A program made the position numbers and the translations under genes. 64,000 bases of DNA from an uncultured Lachnospiraceae bacterium (GTDB lineage: Bacteria > Bacillota > Clostridia > Lachnospirales > Lachnospiraceae): NCBI GenBank assembly GCA_944381485.1, contig CALWLI010000001.1:60634-124633 (forward strand), read 5' to 3'. Of the stretch, positions 62,790 to 64,000 are shown piece after piece (the stretch's first letter is position 1; each line of letters starts with the position of its first letter). The notes under the pieces are model-generated. The model worked only from the letters and a program-made list of their open reading frames with translations. It had not been told where the DNA came from and ran no database searches.

Positions 62790-63803
62790 ATGGAAAATTA
62801 TATTATTACAGTGGACGGCGGGACTACAAATACAAGGTGCATTTTGTGGGACAGCAACAGGAAGCGCATAAGAGAAGAAAAAAGAGAGGTTGGGGTGAGG
62901 AATACCTCGATAGACGGAAATAATGAAAGGTTAAAGAGCGCAGTCAGAGAGTGCCTTTATGGTCTTGTGGAAAAAGAAGGCATAAACTGGGAGCAGATAC
63001 ATAGGATAATAGCCAGTGGGATGATCACTTCGGATGTGGGAATAGTGGTGGTCCCCCATATAACGGCTCCAGCCGGAGTCGACGATCTGGCTAAAGCGAC
63101 AGTGGCAATAGATATGCCTGAAATATGCCCCATCCCCATATATTTTATTCCGGGAATAAAAAATTTCTCAGAAGAGGTTACATTCGAGAATTTTGAAATG
63201 ATGGATATTATGAGGGGTGAGGAGGTAGAAAGCGTACCTATAATAGAGAAATTTCATACAGGAAATCCCATGGTGTTGATATTGCCCGGCTCTCACAACA
63301 AATTTGTTGCCGTTGATGAAAACAAAAAGATTACAGGCTGCATCACATCTATCTCAGGCGAACTGCTTTCATCAATAACAAATGATACTATTCTTGCAAA
63401 GTCTGTGGGAAAAAGCTTTCTTGACCCTGCCGACTATGATAAGGAATGGCTGTTGGAAGGTTACAATAATTCGAAGAAGACCGGTCTTGGAAGAGCCTGC
63501 TTTTCCGCAAGGATATTGTATCTTTTCAAAAAGGACAGCGATGAGAAGAAAATTCAAAATTATGTACTCGGAGCCGCTCTTGCAGGAGATGTGACCGCAA
63601 TTATGAACTCTAAAGCCATAAAGGCGGATCTCGAAAAGACTCTTGCGGTCGTATGCGGAAAGGATCCTTTAAAAAGAGCTATAGTAGATATTTTGGAGTT
63701 TGAAAAAATATTTGCGGATATAAAAACCTTCACTCCGGAGGAAGGCATGTCCACTTCAGCCTTGGGAGCATATATCATTGCTGAAAGAAGTAAAATTTTA
63801 TAA
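62790..63803 (+). CDS. 2-dehydro-3-deoxygalactonokinase (DgoK) family
   Basis: This 337-residue ASKHA-fold kinase opens with ITVDGGTTNTRCILWD (residues 5-20) and contains IIASGMITSDVGI (about 70-82), MRGEEVES and LPGSHNKFV (about 168-176), all typical of DgoK. It phosphorylates 2-keto-3-deoxygalactonate or gluconate for the KDPG-type aldolase upstream. It begins 2 bases after the LarA homologue's stop, so translation is coupled. Confidence 0.9.
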   Translation: MENYIITVDGGTTNTRCILWDSNRKRIREEKREVGVRNTSIDGNNERLKSAVRECLYGLVEKEGINWEQIHRIIASGMITSDVGIVVVPHITAPAGVDDLAKATVAIDMPEICPIPIYFIPGIKNFSEEVTFENFEMMDIMRGEEVESVPIIEKFHTGNPMVLILPGSHNKFVAVDENKKITGCITSISGELLSSITNDTILAKSVGKSFLDPADYDKEWLLEGYNNSKKTGLGRACFSARILYLFKKDSDEKKIQNYVLGAALAGDVTAIMNSKAIKADLEKTLAVVCGKDPLKRAIVDILEFEKIFADIKTFTPEEGMSTSALGAYIIAERSKIL

Positions 63804-63816
63804 GGGGGATAAAATT

Positions 63817-64000
63817 ATGAAAGCGGTTATTACAGATTATCAATATAAGGATATTAATACAGAGAGAAGTATAATAGAAGGTGCGGGATTTGAGCTTATG
63901 GATTATCAGGAAAAGGATCCTGCGAAGCTTATTCCTCTTGTAAGAGATGCGGACGCTATAGTTACGCAATATTCCACAATAAACAAGGAAGTTATAGATT
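63817..64000 (+). CDS. D-isomer 2-hydroxyacid dehydrogenase family, 5' part (runs off the window)
   Basis: The ATG at 63817 follows AAGGGGG. The 61 visible residues (MKAVITDYQYKDINTERSI...DADAIVTQYSTINKEVI) match the start of the CtBP-like 2-hydroxyacid dehydrogenase branch. The NAD-binding and catalytic Arg/Glu/His residues lie beyond the edge, so the function is provisional. It would reduce or oxidise an alpha-keto/hydroxy sugar acid in this operon. Confidence 0.75.
   Translation, partial: MKAVITDYQYKDINTERSIIEGAGFELMDYQEKDPAKLIPLVRDADAIVTQYSTINKEVID

Noticed and set aside
1-64000. CRISPR arrays, tRNAs, rRNAs, insertion sequences, prophage genes
   Set aside because: No repeat-spacer pattern, cloverleaf-like sequence, transposase or phage-type protein was found on reading both strands; short RNAs could have been missed by eye.

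Overview
The window reads as chromosome of a low-to-mid-GC Gram-positive anaerobe of the class Clostridia, most likely the family Lachnospiraceae. This rests on strong AGGAGG ribosome binding sites, heavy use of ATA (Ile) and AGA/AGG (Arg) codons, a Firmicutes-type PcrA tail, an LCP cell-wall protein, an ECF transporter and a PucR regulator. No rRNA, tRNA, insertion sequence, prophage or CRISPR array was seen. All identifications come from reading sequence and motifs; no database was searched.

Layout. Positions 1-3.2 kb hold the 3' part of pcrA, a small membrane protein and an RlmD-like rRNA methyltransferase. From 3.3 to 5.6 kb on the minus strand lies an apparently autoregulated operon: flavodoxin, TetR regulator, then a ferredoxin-tailed aldo/keto reductase. 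From 5.9 to 12 kb is a divergent aspartate-to-threonine block, with thrC-thrB leftward and hom-lysC-asd rightward. From 12 to 20 kb come lrgAB, a large LCP protein, a MATE exporter and an SbcD/SbcC-like pair (YhaO/YhaN type). From 20 to 26.3 kb is a C4-dicarboxylate/aspartate module: AEC permease, divergent LysR, aspartate ammonia-lyase, malic enzyme and fumarase, closed by a textbook terminator.

From 26.4 to 45.1 kb is a long co-directional peptide/amino-acid-derivative region. It begins with a Dpp-type ABC transporter, an M55 D-aminopeptidase, an Asp/Glu racemase and a PucR regulator. It continues with a complete ECF transporter (fused ATPases, T protein, a 62-residue membrane protein, S component), an M20 deacylase, a second Cys/Cys racemase, a DUF1177 protein, an AroM-family protein, an unrecognised 278-residue protein and an M18 aminopeptidase. 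The 35.7-43.7 kb part is the best candidate for an undescribed pathway. It also contains an elaborate nested RNA fold ending in a T-run immediately before aroM.

From 45.2 to 53.2 kb is a purine-salvage/catabolism set: adenine deaminase, the selenium-hydroxylase accessory protein YqeB, guanine deaminase and a three-subunit xanthine dehydrogenase. It ends in a strong terminator that runs into a T10G10 tract. From 53.5 kb to the window edge is a compositionally different, more AT-rich cluster for a sugar-acid or cyclitol-derived substrate: GntR/FadR regulator, ribose-type ABC transporter, an IolN-like creatininase-fold hydrolase, an SDR, KDPG-type aldolase, a LarA homologue, a DgoK-type KDG(al) kinase and the start of a 2-hydroxyacid dehydrogenase. 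It may have been acquired separately.
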